51,621 nucleotides of DNA from positions 1-51,621 of IMG/VR virus record IMGVR_UViG_3300009159_000091, one strand, 5' to 3'. A model generated the notes under the pieces. That model had not been told where the DNA came from and made no database searches. It saw only the letters and a program-made list of their open reading frames with translations. Positions within the stretch are counted from its first letter, which is position 1. Every line of letters starts with the position of its first letter. Position numbers and translations under genes: made by a program. Origin of the DNA: a virus. This document shows, piece after piece, positions 17,459 to 25,922 of this stretch.

Positions 17459-18688
17459 TTAACTAAATTTTCCTACTATTATTACTTGATCTGTAGAATC
17501 TAATGTAAATCCTAGTTGATTAAATGTAACTTGTATGTTTGCTCCACTCTGCACTGTCGTTCTATTTTCTGTTGGAATCATTACTCCGTTTATATATACT
17601 TGAAAATCCCCTTCATCCATAGTAGGGAATCCAGTTGGTGGTGTTGCAATTAAATGATTATTAAATGTAGCAGTTGTACTTGTTACTGTATTTGCTAATG
17701 CTGTATTTGACATTCCTACGTACGCTATCTGTTCTGCTGTCATTCCTGATCCTCCTGTTCCTCCCCCGCTAGATACTCCGGTTAAGGCTGTATCGTAGAA
17801 GCGAGTAGGAGCTTGTGTTAGTGGGCTTCTTGCTGCTGCATTAAGAATTTCTACACTACCTGCTGTTTCTATTTTAAAACTAACAGCTGATTTTGAGAAG
17901 AATTTTCTTGGATTAGCTGCAGAAGTATTTATTGCATCCGATACTATATACCCTGCCATTTTAATTTGGAAGGTAGTTTTTACTGTTCTATCATTTCCTT
18001 CTACTAATTCAGTTGTTGTTGTATAATTATCAATTGCTGCTCTAAATTTAAATCTCTCAGGATCTCCCCAATAAGCATCTGATGCAAAATTAATTGATTC
18101 AACTATCTTATTCATTTGCTCTACGTATTCTGTAAATATTGTACAAGAATAAGTAATATTAATATAATCAGGAATAATAACTCCGTAAAATTCTCTTACC
18201 GGAATTCTATTTGTAAGTATCCCAAAAGCATCGTATATATTTTTATTTGAGTATTTTTTTTCAAAAACACCAAAATGAATTGGATTATTTGCATCCATTT
18301 TATTCCCAAGAGCTCTATTTTTTTCAAGAGAATCTCTCTTAAACATAATTAATGGTGCTTGCATTTTACCGTCCTTATCTCTATAATACCCATCTTTTTG
18401 AACTGATGCCCATCTTTCTGGTGAACCGTAAATGAAAGGAACAGGTACTTTTATTCCGTTTTGTTGTACGGATGGTTTAATTACATTTTGAAAATAGTAT
18501 ACAATTGCAGAATCTATATCTTTTAATCCAACTGAGAAATCTTTTGTATCGTCATTCTTCCTTGTTCTTTGATTTTCTCTTCTTTTATTTGCTGGCACAG
18601 GAGCTTTACCATTATTCAAATATGGTGTAATCGTCTCTTGAGACAATTCTACTTGTGATTTTGGTATAGGCTTTCTTGTTTTTGCCAT
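17459..18688 (-). CDS. gp15: Tail completion / sheath-stabilising protein, gp15-like
   Basis: A 409-aa protein. The conserved block includes DIDSAIVYYFQNVIKPSVQQ, IYGSPERWASVQKDGYYRD, LIMFKRDSLEKNRALGNK and YVEQMNKIVESINFASDAYW. I associate this pattern with the T4 gp15-type tail terminator of marine T4-like phages. T4 gp15 is 272 aa; here the extra length is a Gly/Ser linker (SSGGGTGGSG, about residue 305) and a C-terminal beta domain. It caps the tail and links it to the neck. It sits directly after the gp14-like gene, sharing one base, in the expected 13-14-15 order. Confidence 0.75.
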   Translation of the reverse strand: MAKTRKPIPKSQVELSQETITPYLNNGKAPVPANKRRENQRTRKNDDTKDFSVGLKDIDSAIVYYFQNVIKPSVQQNGIKVPVPFIYGSPERWASVQKDGYYRDKDGKMQAPLIMFKRDSLEKNRALGNKMDANNPIHFGVFEKKYSNKNIYDAFGILTNRIPVREFYGVIIPDYINITYSCTIFTEYVEQMNKIVESINFASDAYWGDPERFKFRAAIDNYTTTTELVEGNDRTVKTTFQIKMAGYIVSDAINTSAANPRKFFSKSAVSFKIETAGSVEILNAAARSPLTQAPTRFYDTALTGVSSGGGTGGSGMTAEQIAYVGMSNTALANTVTSTTATFNNHLIATPPTGFPTMDEGDFQVYINGVMIPTENRTTVQSGANIQVTFNQLGFTLDSTDQVIIVGKFS

Positions 18689-19176
18689 TATAATCTATCT
18701 TTTACAATTGCTACTTTGGTTGATCTAGTTAAGTGACATTCCAATATTAACGATACGGATGCTCCAAAATTACTTCCATAATCAGTTAGACTATATGCAT
18801 TGTCTTTCCCTAAGAATAACTGGTTCTCTGTAATGTTATCTATTTCGTAGTAATTCTCCATCCACATTACAATATCTCCAATCTCAGGTTCAGTATTTGT
18901 ATCTATTAGATCCTGTCTTAACATATTGAATTTAACCTCTCTTACAATATCCACCCCTAAATCATCTACAGTTGATCTTTGATCTCCTCTCTGAATTAAG
19001 CAATTATATTTGATTGGAGACCAGAATACTTTTTCCATTCCCTCTCCATAGATATTTGCAGTAGTTTGTTCTAAAGACATTTTATAGAATAGGATTTCCT
19101 GCTCTATAACGTCTGAGAGAAGTTCTCTGTTAATTCCTGTGAATAATCCAAAATCTCTTTGACTACCGAATATCAT
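18688..19176 (-). CDS. gp14: Neck protein, gp14-like
   Basis: A 162-aa protein. Motifs include FWSPIKYNCLIQRGDQRSTV, DDLGVDIVREVKFNMLRQDL and EPEIGDIVMWMENYYEIDN, in the head-closure/neck pattern of T4-like phages, where gp13 and gp14 join the portal vertex to the tail. It is somewhat shorter than T4 gp14 (256 aa). Start and stop overlap both neighbours by one base (TAATG), indicating a translationally coupled neck operon. Confidence 0.75.
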   Translation of the reverse strand: MIFGSQRDFGLFTGINRELLSDVIEQEILFYKMSLEQTTANIYGEGMEKVFWSPIKYNCLIQRGDQRSTVDDLGVDIVREVKFNMLRQDLIDTNTEPEIGDIVMWMENYYEIDNITENQLFLGKDNAYSLTDYGSNFGASVSLILECHLTRSTKVAIVKDRL

Positions 19177-19487
19177 TATCTACTTGTTGGTTCTATTGTA
19201 TTTGATGCTACTTCTACTCTTTTTATATTAGGTACAAGCCTGAAAGCATCTTTTCTTATTTTTTCATACACCCCTTGTGCCGGTCTTGAAGTAAGTATTT
19301 TTACTTTTAAAACCACTATGTTAGTTTCTTCACTAGAATCTATAGCAGTTACTCTTGTAACTCCAGGCATAGCTCTAATAAAATCAGCTACTTGAGAAGC
19401 AGTAATTTCGTCTGTATGCCTTACTCTCATTAGTCCCTGGTATAGGCTAAATTCTTTTGCTTCAGTTAATATATCTTTTAATTTCAT
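19176..19487 (-). CDS. Conserved 103-aa protein between the neck genes
   Basis: N-terminus MKLKDILTEAKEF resembles the T4 capsid-targeting signal MKTYQEFIAE, with a possible cut after LTE. The body, MRVRHTDEITASQVADFIRA then MPGVTRVT and VVLKVKILT, has a beta-alpha-beta ferredoxin-like look and is a pattern I have seen in T4-like neck clusters. It is joined to both neck genes by single-base overlaps. A structural role at the head-neck junction is inferred. Confidence 0.7.
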   Translation of the reverse strand: MKLKDILTEAKEFSLYQGLMRVRHTDEITASQVADFIRAMPGVTRVTAIDSSEETNIVVLKVKILTSRPAQGVYEKIRKDAFRLVPNIKRVEVASNTIEPTSR

Positions 19488-20650
19488 TATCCTATATAAA
19501 TTAACATTGGTACTTGGCTAAGAGTTTTACCTAAAGCCTCTACTTCTGCTGCTTTTCTTTCTAATTGTGCTTGTTTTGAAGTAGCATCTAAATCCCCTCT
19601 TAATTTTTCCAATAATGCTGTTTTTTCTGTTCTAGCATCTGATAATAAATCAGCTTGATTTAAAGTAGCTTCTGAACCTGGAATAGGAACTGTTGTATAT
19701 TTTCCTCTAACGTATGCTAATAATTCTTTTGCAAGTGCTAAGGTATACCTATAAATCCATTCCCTACCTGGTGTGTTAATCTGAGTAAAGGAAGGATTTG
19801 TATATGGTACATTTGATATATTTGTTATTGGAGTTCCTCCTGTAGCTGCTGCAGCAGTATTTGCATTATCACTTAATCCCTGTTTTTCTGCTACTTTATA
19901 ATATTCAAATCTTATATACCCTGATCTGGTTGGTACTGGAAATAATCTTAATTGATTATCGATTATTTCAAAAGAGTATGCTGATTTTCTTACCTGGTCA
20001 TTAAATTCAATTGCCTGTACTTTTAATATATCATAAGAAATTGGCATTAATAAGAAATTAACCCCTGGTGAGTATGATCCAAAATCAAAAGCATCCATAA
20101 GTGATTGAATACCTGTTCCTGTACCTGCATAAGGATCAAAGTATCTCATAATGGCAGGTGGTGCTTGGTAAAATACTTTTCTTATTTCAATTGATCCTGT
20201 TATTCCTTGACCAATCGCCCATTGTTTTACATCATATACTTGCTGTCCAGAAATTACTTCTATTGATCCAGTATACATTCTTACGTTACCTCCTACACCT
20301 GCTTCAGTTCCATATGCTTCAGATAATCTAATCGTATTTTGAATAGAAGGCGTAATTACTGAATTATTTAGATTTGATCCTGTTGGACCTCCTTCTAATG
20401 ATAGGTAATTCTGTACTACTTGTGCTTGATATACTTCATTTCCGTAAGTAGTTACAGCTTCTTCAAAGCATGCATAAAATGATCCTGAGTTAAGTTCAAC
20501 ATCCATTAACGGATATCCTAACCTAATGGCACAATATTTTGCTACCTTATCTGCTGAGGATGAAAATTGGTTATCTGCATCGTAAAATCCGAATGGTGTT
20601 TGACCTGGTGAGAATGTAGAACTACCATTCCATATTGATACTGTTGCCAT
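19487..20650 (-). CDS. gp13: Neck protein, gp13-like
   Basis: A 387-aa protein. It begins MATVSIWNGSSTFSPGQTPF and contains VAKYCAIRLGYPLMDVEL, FYACFEEAVTTYGNEV, a QQVYDVKQWA strand and IRFEYYKV, the layout of the gp13-type head-completion protein in marine T4-like phages. The C-terminal 100 residues (TLALAKELLAYVRGKY, LLEKLRGDL) are helical. It lies directly downstream of phoH and heads the gp13-gp14-gp15 series. A promoter-like box lies 15 nt before its ATG. Confidence 0.75.
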   Translation of the reverse strand: MATVSIWNGSSTFSPGQTPFGFYDADNQFSSSADKVAKYCAIRLGYPLMDVELNSGSFYACFEEAVTTYGNEVYQAQVVQNYLSLEGGPTGSNLNNSVITPSIQNTIRLSEAYGTEAGVGGNVRMYTGSIEVISGQQVYDVKQWAIGQGITGSIEIRKVFYQAPPAIMRYFDPYAGTGTGIQSLMDAFDFGSYSPGVNFLLMPISYDILKVQAIEFNDQVRKSAYSFEIIDNQLRLFPVPTRSGYIRFEYYKVAEKQGLSDNANTAAAATGGTPITNISNVPYTNPSFTQINTPGREWIYRYTLALAKELLAYVRGKYTTVPIPGSEATLNQADLLSDARTEKTALLEKLRGDLDATSKQAQLERKAAEVEALGKTLSQVPMLIYIG

Positions 20651-20665
20651 TGACTATAATTTATT

Positions 20666-20674
20666 TATAAATAG
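20666..20674 (-). promoter_or_regulatory. Late-promoter-like box before the gp13-like gene
   Basis: CTATTTATAAATAAATTATAG in gene direction, 15 nt before the ATG. This copy also contains a forward TATAAATA, so it matches the T4 late consensus in both directions. Confidence 0.55.
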
Positions 20675-20684
20675 CAAGTTTCTA

Positions 20685-21371
20685 TCAATCTCTAAAATCC
20701 TGATATACTTTTAGTATAGGGGATACTATTTCGTGTCTGTGGTTTGCTTTTAATGCAAAGACTTTGAATCCTTGTACTTGTTCTTCAATACGAGTTAAGA
20801 AAGAAAACCCAGTTTCTTTTTTTACTTTAAGATCAATTTGTGCTAAATCCCCACAAATTACCATTTTAGAATTCTTACCTAATCTCCCTAGTACAGTTTC
20901 CATTTGATCGTGAGTAACGTTTTGTGCTTCATCTACAATGACAAAAGCATCCACAAACGTTCTTCCTCTCATAAAAGCAAAAGGAACTATTTCAATATTT
21001 CCGTATTCTAATTCTTTATCTACTTTTTCCTTACCGTAGAGCATGTATAAGTTATGATATATTGGTGCTAACCAAGGATCCATCTTTTCTTTAAGATCGC
21101 CTGGTAAGAATCCTAATTCTTCTTTAGCTACAGTTGGTCTTGTTATAATAATCTTCTCTACTTCTTTACTAAAAAGCATATCGAGTGCTGCTTGCACTGC
21201 TACTAAGGTTTTTCCTGAACCTGCCATTCCCTTAAGTACGACTACTGGATTTTCTACAATAAGGGCTTTTGCTTGTTTTTGTTCTTCATTAAGTTGGAGT
21301 TGGAACTTAATTGGATTCTTCGGTTTTCTTTTTTGAGTAAAAACCTGATCGGTGTGATGATTTGAAGACAT
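20685..21371 (-). CDS. phoH: PhoH-like P-loop ATPase
   Basis: A 228-aa protein. Walker A GMAGSGKT is at residues 48-55 and Walker B FVIVDEAQN near 143-151, with VICGDLAQIDL (171-181) as the downstream sensor motif, in the order of the PhoH/RecD-like helicase fold. PhoH genes are common in marine phages, often near structural genes; their function in infection is not settled (RNA or DNA remodelling has been proposed). It lies between the capsid and neck genes, after a strong terminator and with its own promoter-like box. Confidence 0.92.
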   Translation of the reverse strand: MSSNHHTDQVFTQKRKPKNPIKFQLQLNEEQKQAKALIVENPVVVLKGMAGSGKTLVAVQAALDMLFSKEVEKIIITRPTVAKEELGFLPGDLKEKMDPWLAPIYHNLYMLYGKEKVDKELEYGNIEIVPFAFMRGRTFVDAFVIVDEAQNVTHDQMETVLGRLGKNSKMVICGDLAQIDLKVKKETGFSFLTRIEEQVQGFKVFALKANHRHEIVSPILKVYQDFRD

Positions 21372-21393
21372 ATGTTATAACGTTATCGTTTAA

Positions 21394-21402
21394 TATAAAT
21401 AT
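21394..21402 (-). promoter_or_regulatory. Late-promoter-like box before phoH
   Basis: ATATTTATATTAAA in gene direction, 22 nt before the phoH ATG and just past the capsid terminator. Confidence 0.45.
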
Positions 21403-21418
21403 ACGAACTTTACTTATA

Positions 21419-21444
21419 TAAAAAAAGAGGACCGAAGTCCTCTT
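21419..21444 (-). terminator. Strong intrinsic terminator after the major capsid gene
   Basis: A perfect 8-bp stem AAGAGGAC/GTCCTCTT closed by a TTCG tetraloop and followed by a T tract in gene direction. It lies between the capsid stop (21467) and phoH. The other strand also has a T-rich tail, so it could act both ways. Confidence 0.9.
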
Positions 21445-21466
21445 TAGTTTTTTATTCATATTTCGA

Positions 21467-23104
21467 TTACACTGTTGCAGCGTCTGATACGAAAATTTTC
21501 CCGTAAAACTCGGGTCTGATCATTTTCTTAGCGTATCTTGTCATAATACCTTTTCTCGGAGTAAATGTCGCTGGATCGTACACTAGTGGTGTCATCATTA
21601 ATGGAATATATGGAGCATAAACTGCACCTGTTTCCAAGAATTGAGATCCTCTGTAACCCATTAAGATAATGTTTTCAGTCATGTAAGGGTTTTTGTAAAC
21701 TCTAAATCTTGAGTTTAATTGTCCAACTTTTTGAACTCCCATTGCAAAATCCATTTTATCACCGTTTGTATCTGCTGCATATCCTGGAATTGATTCTAAG
21801 ATTGTAGCTACAGTTGGAGAACATACTAAGAAGTTTGCTCCACCTCTAAGTGTTTTTTGGTGAATTTTGTTAGATACTTTTTGGATTTTAGTTCCGATAG
21901 TTTGGAACCATTGTCCTTGAGTATTATAGAAACCAGAAGTTGATGTTGTCCATGCTCCGGCTGCAGTTGTACCAGTCCATACTTTGTTGTTAACAGCTGA
22001 CCATCTTTCAGTTGTAGCTGCGTCTTGAATCAACATATCAATTAACTCTAAGTCAATCTCCATAGAGATGTATTCCGATAATAATGATGTTAATTCTGCT
22101 TCAGCATCGATTGAGTGGTAAGCGTTAAGATCTTGTGCAAACTCTGGAGTCCATTGTGCTTTCAATTTTCTTGTTTTAGCAACGATAGCTTCAGAAGCAA
22201 GTGTTACGTTAATTTCAGGAATTGAAATTGTAGATGGTGCTTGTCCGCCAGTGGTTGGAATTTTTGTAGATCCATCCTCAAAGTCACCTCTTGATGTATC
22301 AAGTGGTTGTACTGAGTATGCTACTGATCCTACAACAGTTCCTGCAGCGTTGAAAGTTTTTTGAGTTGTATCAACTACGAATACTACTGTATTAGAAGAA
22401 GATAAGTAAGTTAACTCCGGATTAGTTGTAAAGTCTACTGATCCTGATAATAATCTGAAAGATCTAATAGCTTCTAAGTCTGAACCTGATAGGAAAGATG
22501 TTGCTACTTTTACTTCTCTAAAGTTAGTTGCTGTTAAATCTGTGTTATACGCAATAGATGCAGATGATGCTGATCCTGTTGCTGGTGTTGTTAAAGATGC
22601 AGTGTATTGGTTAGCAGAGTATCCGAATCTACCTGCTCCATATAAGCCTCCTGATACTTCTTCGTCTACTCCTATTTTATCGTTAGCTGTAGATACGTTT
22701 CCGTACATGTTGTTTGCACCTGTACTAGTAAATCCATTTGTTGTAGTACCATATTTAAAGTCTAAGTAGAAAATAAGACCTGATGGTAAGTTCATTGGTT
22801 GAACAGATAAGAAATCTTTAGCTGAAATTTGAGCGAATACTTTACGTACTAATGGTAAAGCTACTCCAGCCCATTGCTCAGCACCACCTGTTGATGTACC
22901 GATTGCACCGTTACCTGTTTGAGATGCTTCAGATACGATTTGTTTTGCTTGATTCTCAAGAATCATAGCCATGTTGTTTCTGTCGTTTACGTTAGAGATC
23001 CCCTCTAGTAAACCAGATTTAGCCCATTTTCCTGAAAGACGTTGAGCATCAGCTTGTAACGTCTTATAGTTCCCTGAACCTTCTAATAATTGATTTAATT
23101 CCAT
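21467..23104 (-). CDS. gp23: Major capsid protein, T4 gp23-like
   Basis: A 545-aa protein (T4 gp23 is 521 aa). The N-terminus MELNQLLEGSGN recalls gp23's LLEGEG. The motif SVQPMNLPSGLIFYLDFKYG is the conserved gp23 signature, and the C-terminus (GIMTRYAKKMIRPEFYGKIF) matches the family. A prohead-protease site is plausible after QIVSE (Glu59), near where T4 gp23 is cut at Glu65. It forms the hexamers of the head shell. It follows the scaffold gene and is closed by the strongest terminator in the window, fitting very high late expression. Confidence 0.95.
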   Translation of the reverse strand: MELNQLLEGSGNYKTLQADAQRLSGKWAKSGLLEGISNVNDRNNMAMILENQAKQIVSEASQTGNGAIGTSTGGAEQWAGVALPLVRKVFAQISAKDFLSVQPMNLPSGLIFYLDFKYGTTTNGFTSTGANNMYGNVSTANDKIGVDEEVSGGLYGAGRFGYSANQYTASLTTPATGSASSASIAYNTDLTATNFREVKVATSFLSGSDLEAIRSFRLLSGSVDFTTNPELTYLSSSNTVVFVVDTTQKTFNAAGTVVGSVAYSVQPLDTSRGDFEDGSTKIPTTGGQAPSTISIPEINVTLASEAIVAKTRKLKAQWTPEFAQDLNAYHSIDAEAELTSLLSEYISMEIDLELIDMLIQDAATTERWSAVNNKVWTGTTAAGAWTTSTSGFYNTQGQWFQTIGTKIQKVSNKIHQKTLRGGANFLVCSPTVATILESIPGYAADTNGDKMDFAMGVQKVGQLNSRFRVYKNPYMTENIILMGYRGSQFLETGAVYAPYIPLMMTPLVYDPATFTPRKGIMTRYAKKMIRPEFYGKIFVSDAATV

Positions 23105-23132
23105 GTTTGGTTAAATAATTTTGTTTTGTTAA

Positions 23133-24209
23133 TTAAAATTGTCTTTCTTTGATACCTGCTAGAATTTGCATTCTATTTACTGCTTCTGAAACTTCATTAA
23201 TAACTTGTTTCTGAGTAGAACCTGCTGGTTTAGATGCAAATGATTTATGCTCTCTAATAGCTGGTTTTGCAGGTTGTTTTGCTACAACATTTTTAGAAAC
23301 TGTTTCGAAAACTAATTTTACTTCTTTAACTGTTTCTGCTTTGTCGAAAGCTGCTACAACATTTACTTTTTGACCTTCTGTAAGGTTATTTGCTTTGAAA
23401 ACTTTATTTACGTAAAGTAACTTAGCGTTTAAAAGATTAACTTCTTGAAGTTGGTTTCTTAAGATCTTAACTGTTTTAAGAGCTTCGTTTAAGTCCTCTT
23501 CCATTGGATTTGGTTTTTTCATTCCTTCCATTTTAGAATTTTTCATTCCTTCCATGTATCCGTCACCTTTTGTTCCTGCTGAATCATCTCTTTTAGAACC
23601 TGGTTTTCTGTGATATGCGTGATTCACTTTTCCTGGAACTTCTTTTGGAGTAGAGTATCCGTCATCTTCAGTCATTTTATCTTCGTGACTTCCTTCTTCT
23701 AATTCTCTTAGTAACTCGTTGATGTCGATTTCTTCTTCATCTTCCATACTTGTCATATCATCACCTCCCATATCATCTGCTGGAAGTTCATCTTCCATTC
23801 CATCTTCTGCACCTGTTTCTTGTGCTACGATGTCTCTGATTAGATCTTTTAGGTCTTCGACTGACATGTCTTCGATGTTAAGTTCTTCCTCTTCACCCTC
23901 TTCTTCTTCTTCAGTTGGCTCTTCTTCGTCTTCTTCAGGAGCTTCTTCGTCTTCTTCTTCTCTAAGAACATTTCCATGTCTTCTTGGATTTTCAGAGTAG
24001 CTTTCTGTTTCTGCACCGTTAATAGTTTCTTCTGATATCTCTTCTTCCATTTCGTCATTTTCCATTTCCTGTAGCTTTTTAGCTAACATTTCTTTTAAAT
24101 GTGGAGTAATAGATTCTTCTAAAGCTTCTTTAGCGTTGGCGATTGCAGCCTCACGAATAGTTTTTGCTTCAGCAATTGCTTGCTTTAATAAATCTTTGTT
24201 TGTTGACAT
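23133..24209 (-). CDS. gp22: Prohead core scaffold, T4 gp22-like
   Basis: A 358-aa protein, extremely acidic in the middle (long Glu/Asp runs around residues 52-180), with helical, charged ends. It starts MSTNKDLLKQAIAEAKTIRE and ends NRMQILAGIKERQF. Position directly before gp23 and after gp21 is the T4 order 21-22-23. Composition fits the major core protein, which is degraded by the prohead protease. IAE near residue 14 fits the protease consensus. No enzyme motif is present. It is preceded by an unusually long leader of about 180 nt. Confidence 0.85.
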   Translation of the reverse strand: MSTNKDLLKQAIAEAKTIREAAIANAKEALEESITPHLKEMLAKKLQEMENDEMEEEISEETINGAETESYSENPRRHGNVLREEEDEEAPEEDEEEPTEEEEEGEEEELNIEDMSVEDLKDLIRDIVAQETGAEDGMEDELPADDMGGDDMTSMEDEEEIDINELLRELEEGSHEDKMTEDDGYSTPKEVPGKVNHAYHRKPGSKRDDSAGTKGDGYMEGMKNSKMEGMKKPNPMEEDLNEALKTVKILRNQLQEVNLLNAKLLYVNKVFKANNLTEGQKVNVVAAFDKAETVKEVKLVFETVSKNVVAKQPAKPAIREHKSFASKPAGSTQKQVINEVSEAVNRMQILAGIKERQF

Positions 24210-24279
24210 TTTGTTTTGATTTTTGTCGTACGCTTATTGTAGTAGTTAGAAGCGTAATAATGTTTTTACTTTGTAGTAG

Positions 24280-24300
24280 ATGTCATATATATCATGACAT
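24280..24300. repeat. Inverted repeat in the scaffold leader
   Basis: The palindrome ATGTCAT-atatatc-ATGACAT (7-bp arms, 7-nt spacer) lies about 70 nt upstream of the gp22 start. It has no T tract and could be an operator or an mRNA hairpin. A smaller CGCTT/AAGCG pair lies closer to the start. Confidence 0.45.
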
Positions 24301-24306
24301 ATTCAG

Positions 24307-24316
24307 TAATAAATAT
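24307..24316 (-). promoter_or_regulatory. Late-promoter-like box upstream of the scaffold gene
   Basis: ATATTTATTA in gene direction, 97 nt before the gp22 ATG, between the terminator and the palindrome. If used, the gp22-gp23 transcript carries a long leader. Confidence 0.4.
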
Positions 24317-24334
24317 ATCGTATTTTCCGAAACA

Positions 24335-24361
24335 TAAAAAACCCACCTTTATAGGGTGGGT
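24335..24361 (-). terminator. Intrinsic terminator upstream of the scaffold gene
   Basis: In gene direction ACCCACC/GGTGGGT (7 bp, 7-nt loop) is followed by six T residues. It closes the 92-aa gene. It is nearly identical to the hairpin at 32419-32444, including the flanking CATAAAAAA on the plus strand. Confidence 0.85.
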
Positions 24362-24388
24362 GTGTTTACTTTTCTTTATATGCTAGTT

Positions 24389-24667
24389 TTAATTATCGTC
24401 TTCATTTTCATCATAAATTTCATCATAACTTCCGTTACCGTTTATTTGAAGTATTTTAATAGATTCATCAGTTTCCCTATCATATTCTCCTTTTTCGATA
24501 ATTTGTACAATTTCCTGGTTTGTATATCCCATACACCCTACTCTGACTGGAAGATTTGTATCGTACTTTCTTAGTTCCAGTATAAGCTTTCCTACTGTAA
24601 AGTTTTCAACATTTTCCTTAAGTAAGTACTTTGCTTGCCATTGGTGTATATCAAAATCGTTTTTCAT
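24389..24667 (-). CDS. Small acidic protein, 92 aa
   Basis: N-terminus MKNDFDIHQWQAKYLLKENV. The phrase FDxHxWQAKYLxE resembles the N-terminal segment of several phage head-associated proteins (recollection) and ends with LKE, a possible prohead-protease site. The middle (KLILELRKYDTNLPVRVG) suggests a small alpha/beta domain and the tail is Asp/Glu-rich. It is located between the homing endonuclease and the scaffold and ends just before a terminator. Function unknown; a minor core protein is possible. Confidence 0.6.
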   Translation of the reverse strand: MKNDFDIHQWQAKYLLKENVENFTVGKLILELRKYDTNLPVRVGCMGYTNQEIVQIIEKGEYDRETDESIKILQINGNGSYDEIYDENEDDN

Positions 24668-24669
24668 TT

Positions 24670-25296
24670 TTATTTTTTTATTTGTTTACAATTTTCAAAA
24701 TGCCATCTAAGCATATTTGGTTTTTGACCTTCTTTGTTACAATGCGGACATTTTAATGTATGTCTGAATGTATTTTTTTCTGATATTTTTTGTCTGTCTG
24801 AGATTTCCTGTTTTTGTTTGTCTGATTTTGGGATTCCTAACCTTTGTTCAGATAATCTTTTTTTAACCTCTTCACTTACTTTATATCCTTTTCTTTTTTC
24901 AGATATCTTCTTCTTTGTTTCTTCAGAGTGTTTTTTTCCAAACATATAGTTCTTCTCTCCTTTCTTTGAGGTACTCATCCTATCTTTAGTTTCTTCAGAC
25001 ATTAGTCCTGATCTGTCACCTACTTTAGTGTATCTCAGATTTAATCCTGCTTTAGGATCTAGTACGTTGTAATACTCTTGCCAACTTCTCTCTTTTTCGT
25101 TTAATTCGGTGCTTTTACATTCTTCAATTATCTCAAAGATATGTTTTACTGGTGTGTACTTTTGTAGGGATCTGAGTAGCTTTACCTGTTGTGTGCAGTT
25201 TAGTTTTTCGTAGTACTGGAATCGCTGTTCTATTTTAGTACTTTGTCCTACGTATATTTTCCCTGTTGGGGATGTTATTTTATATATTCCTACCAT
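24670..25296 (-). CDS. GIY-YIG homing endonuclease with NUMOD3 motifs
   Basis: A 208-aa protein. The catalytic GIY-YIG domain is at the N-terminus: GIY at 3-5, KIYVGQS around 13-19 and an Arg at 25. Basic NUMOD3-like DNA-binding repeats follow (GKKHSEETKKKISEKRKG, SEEVKKRLSEQRLG). A finger CPHCNKEGQKPNM...HFENCK closes the protein. Free-standing enzymes of this kind (T4 Seg family) cut cognate phages and spread their own gene. It is inserted between the prohead protease and a small gene, splitting the 21-22 pair, with its own promoter-like box 13 nt upstream. It appears intact. Confidence 0.92.
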   Translation of the reverse strand: MVGIYKITSPTGKIYVGQSTKIEQRFQYYEKLNCTQQVKLLRSLQKYTPVKHIFEIIEECKSTELNEKERSWQEYYNVLDPKAGLNLRYTKVGDRSGLMSEETKDRMSTSKKGEKNYMFGKKHSEETKKKISEKRKGYKVSEEVKKRLSEQRLGIPKSDKQKQEISDRQKISEKNTFRHTLKCPHCNKEGQKPNMLRWHFENCKQIKK

Positions 25297-25309
25297 TTAC
25301 TTTCTTTAT

Positions 25310-25318
25310 TATAAATAG
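25310..25318 (-). promoter_or_regulatory. Late-promoter-like box before the homing endonuclease
   Basis: CTATTTATAATAAA in gene direction, 13 nt before the ATG at 25296. Confidence 0.45.
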
Positions 25319-25340
25319 CAAGTTTATCCCATTACACCAG

Positions 25341-25922
25341 TTAAGCTCTTAGTATATTGTTTATGATTGAGTCTAGTTTTGCATACTTATTTATACTCTG
25401 TTTTCCCTCATTAAGGCGAATAGGTGTCATGAAAGCTCCATCTGTACTCGGATTTGAGACAAAATCCCAGCATACTAACTGAAAGTCGTCTTGAACCATT
25501 AAAGTTCCTTCATTTGTTTGTTGTACTGATCCTGTTCCACGAGATGATATTCCTATTGTATGTCCTCCTCTTAGGATTTCTTTTACGATGTTTCCTGAAG
25601 GGGTGTTTAGTAGTTCTACTTTTCCCATCAAATCATCACCTTGCCACCATAATTCCTTTACAACATGTGAGGCATTTTTTAATGATACAACTGGAGATTC
25701 TGGATGATCTAATTCACCATATGCATTCCCTACTTTTACAAAATTCTCTACATAGTTTTTTACTTCTTCTTCAAGAATTTCTCTTTTATAGATTCTTCCG
25801 TTTTGATTCTTTGCTCCTGCTCTTTGCATAATACCTGTTACTTCAAAAACACCTGGTTTGGTTTTTGATTCAGTAAGAAGTCCTTTGAAAGGAGTTACAT
25901 TTATTAATAGTGGATTGTTCAT
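25341..25922 (-). CDS. gp21: Prohead core protease, T4 gp21-like
   Basis: A 193-aa protein of the S77 serine protease family (T4 gp21, 212 aa). The likely catalytic His is in GELDHPE (His73) and the Ser in TIGISSRGTG (Ser126/127). NGRIYKREIL and the FVSNPSTDGAFM block also match the family. It matures the head by cutting after LxE/IxE. Its own GLLTES near residue 19 and the C-terminal LNEGKQ could be self-cleavage points. The start overlaps the stop of the upstream gene by one base. Confidence 0.93.
   Translation of the reverse strand: MNNPLLINVTPFKGLLTESKTKPGVFEVTGIMQRAGAKNQNGRIYKREILEEEVKNYVENFVKVGNAYGELDHPESPVVSLKNASHVVKELWWQGDDLMGKVELLNTPSGNIVKEILRGGHTIGISSRGTGSVQQTNEGTLMVQDDFQLVCWDFVSNPSTDGAFMTPIRLNEGKQSINKYAKLDSIINNILRA

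Noticed and set aside
23849-24058. 69-codon Lys-rich minus-strand ORF inside the scaffold gene
   Set aside because: Alternative frame of the Glu-rich region of gp22, with no leader.
25454-25831. 125-codon Leu-rich plus-strand ORF that could look like a membrane protein
   Set aside because: Antisense to the prohead protease, whose catalytic motifs are clear. The Leu runs are reversed Glu/Lys codons.
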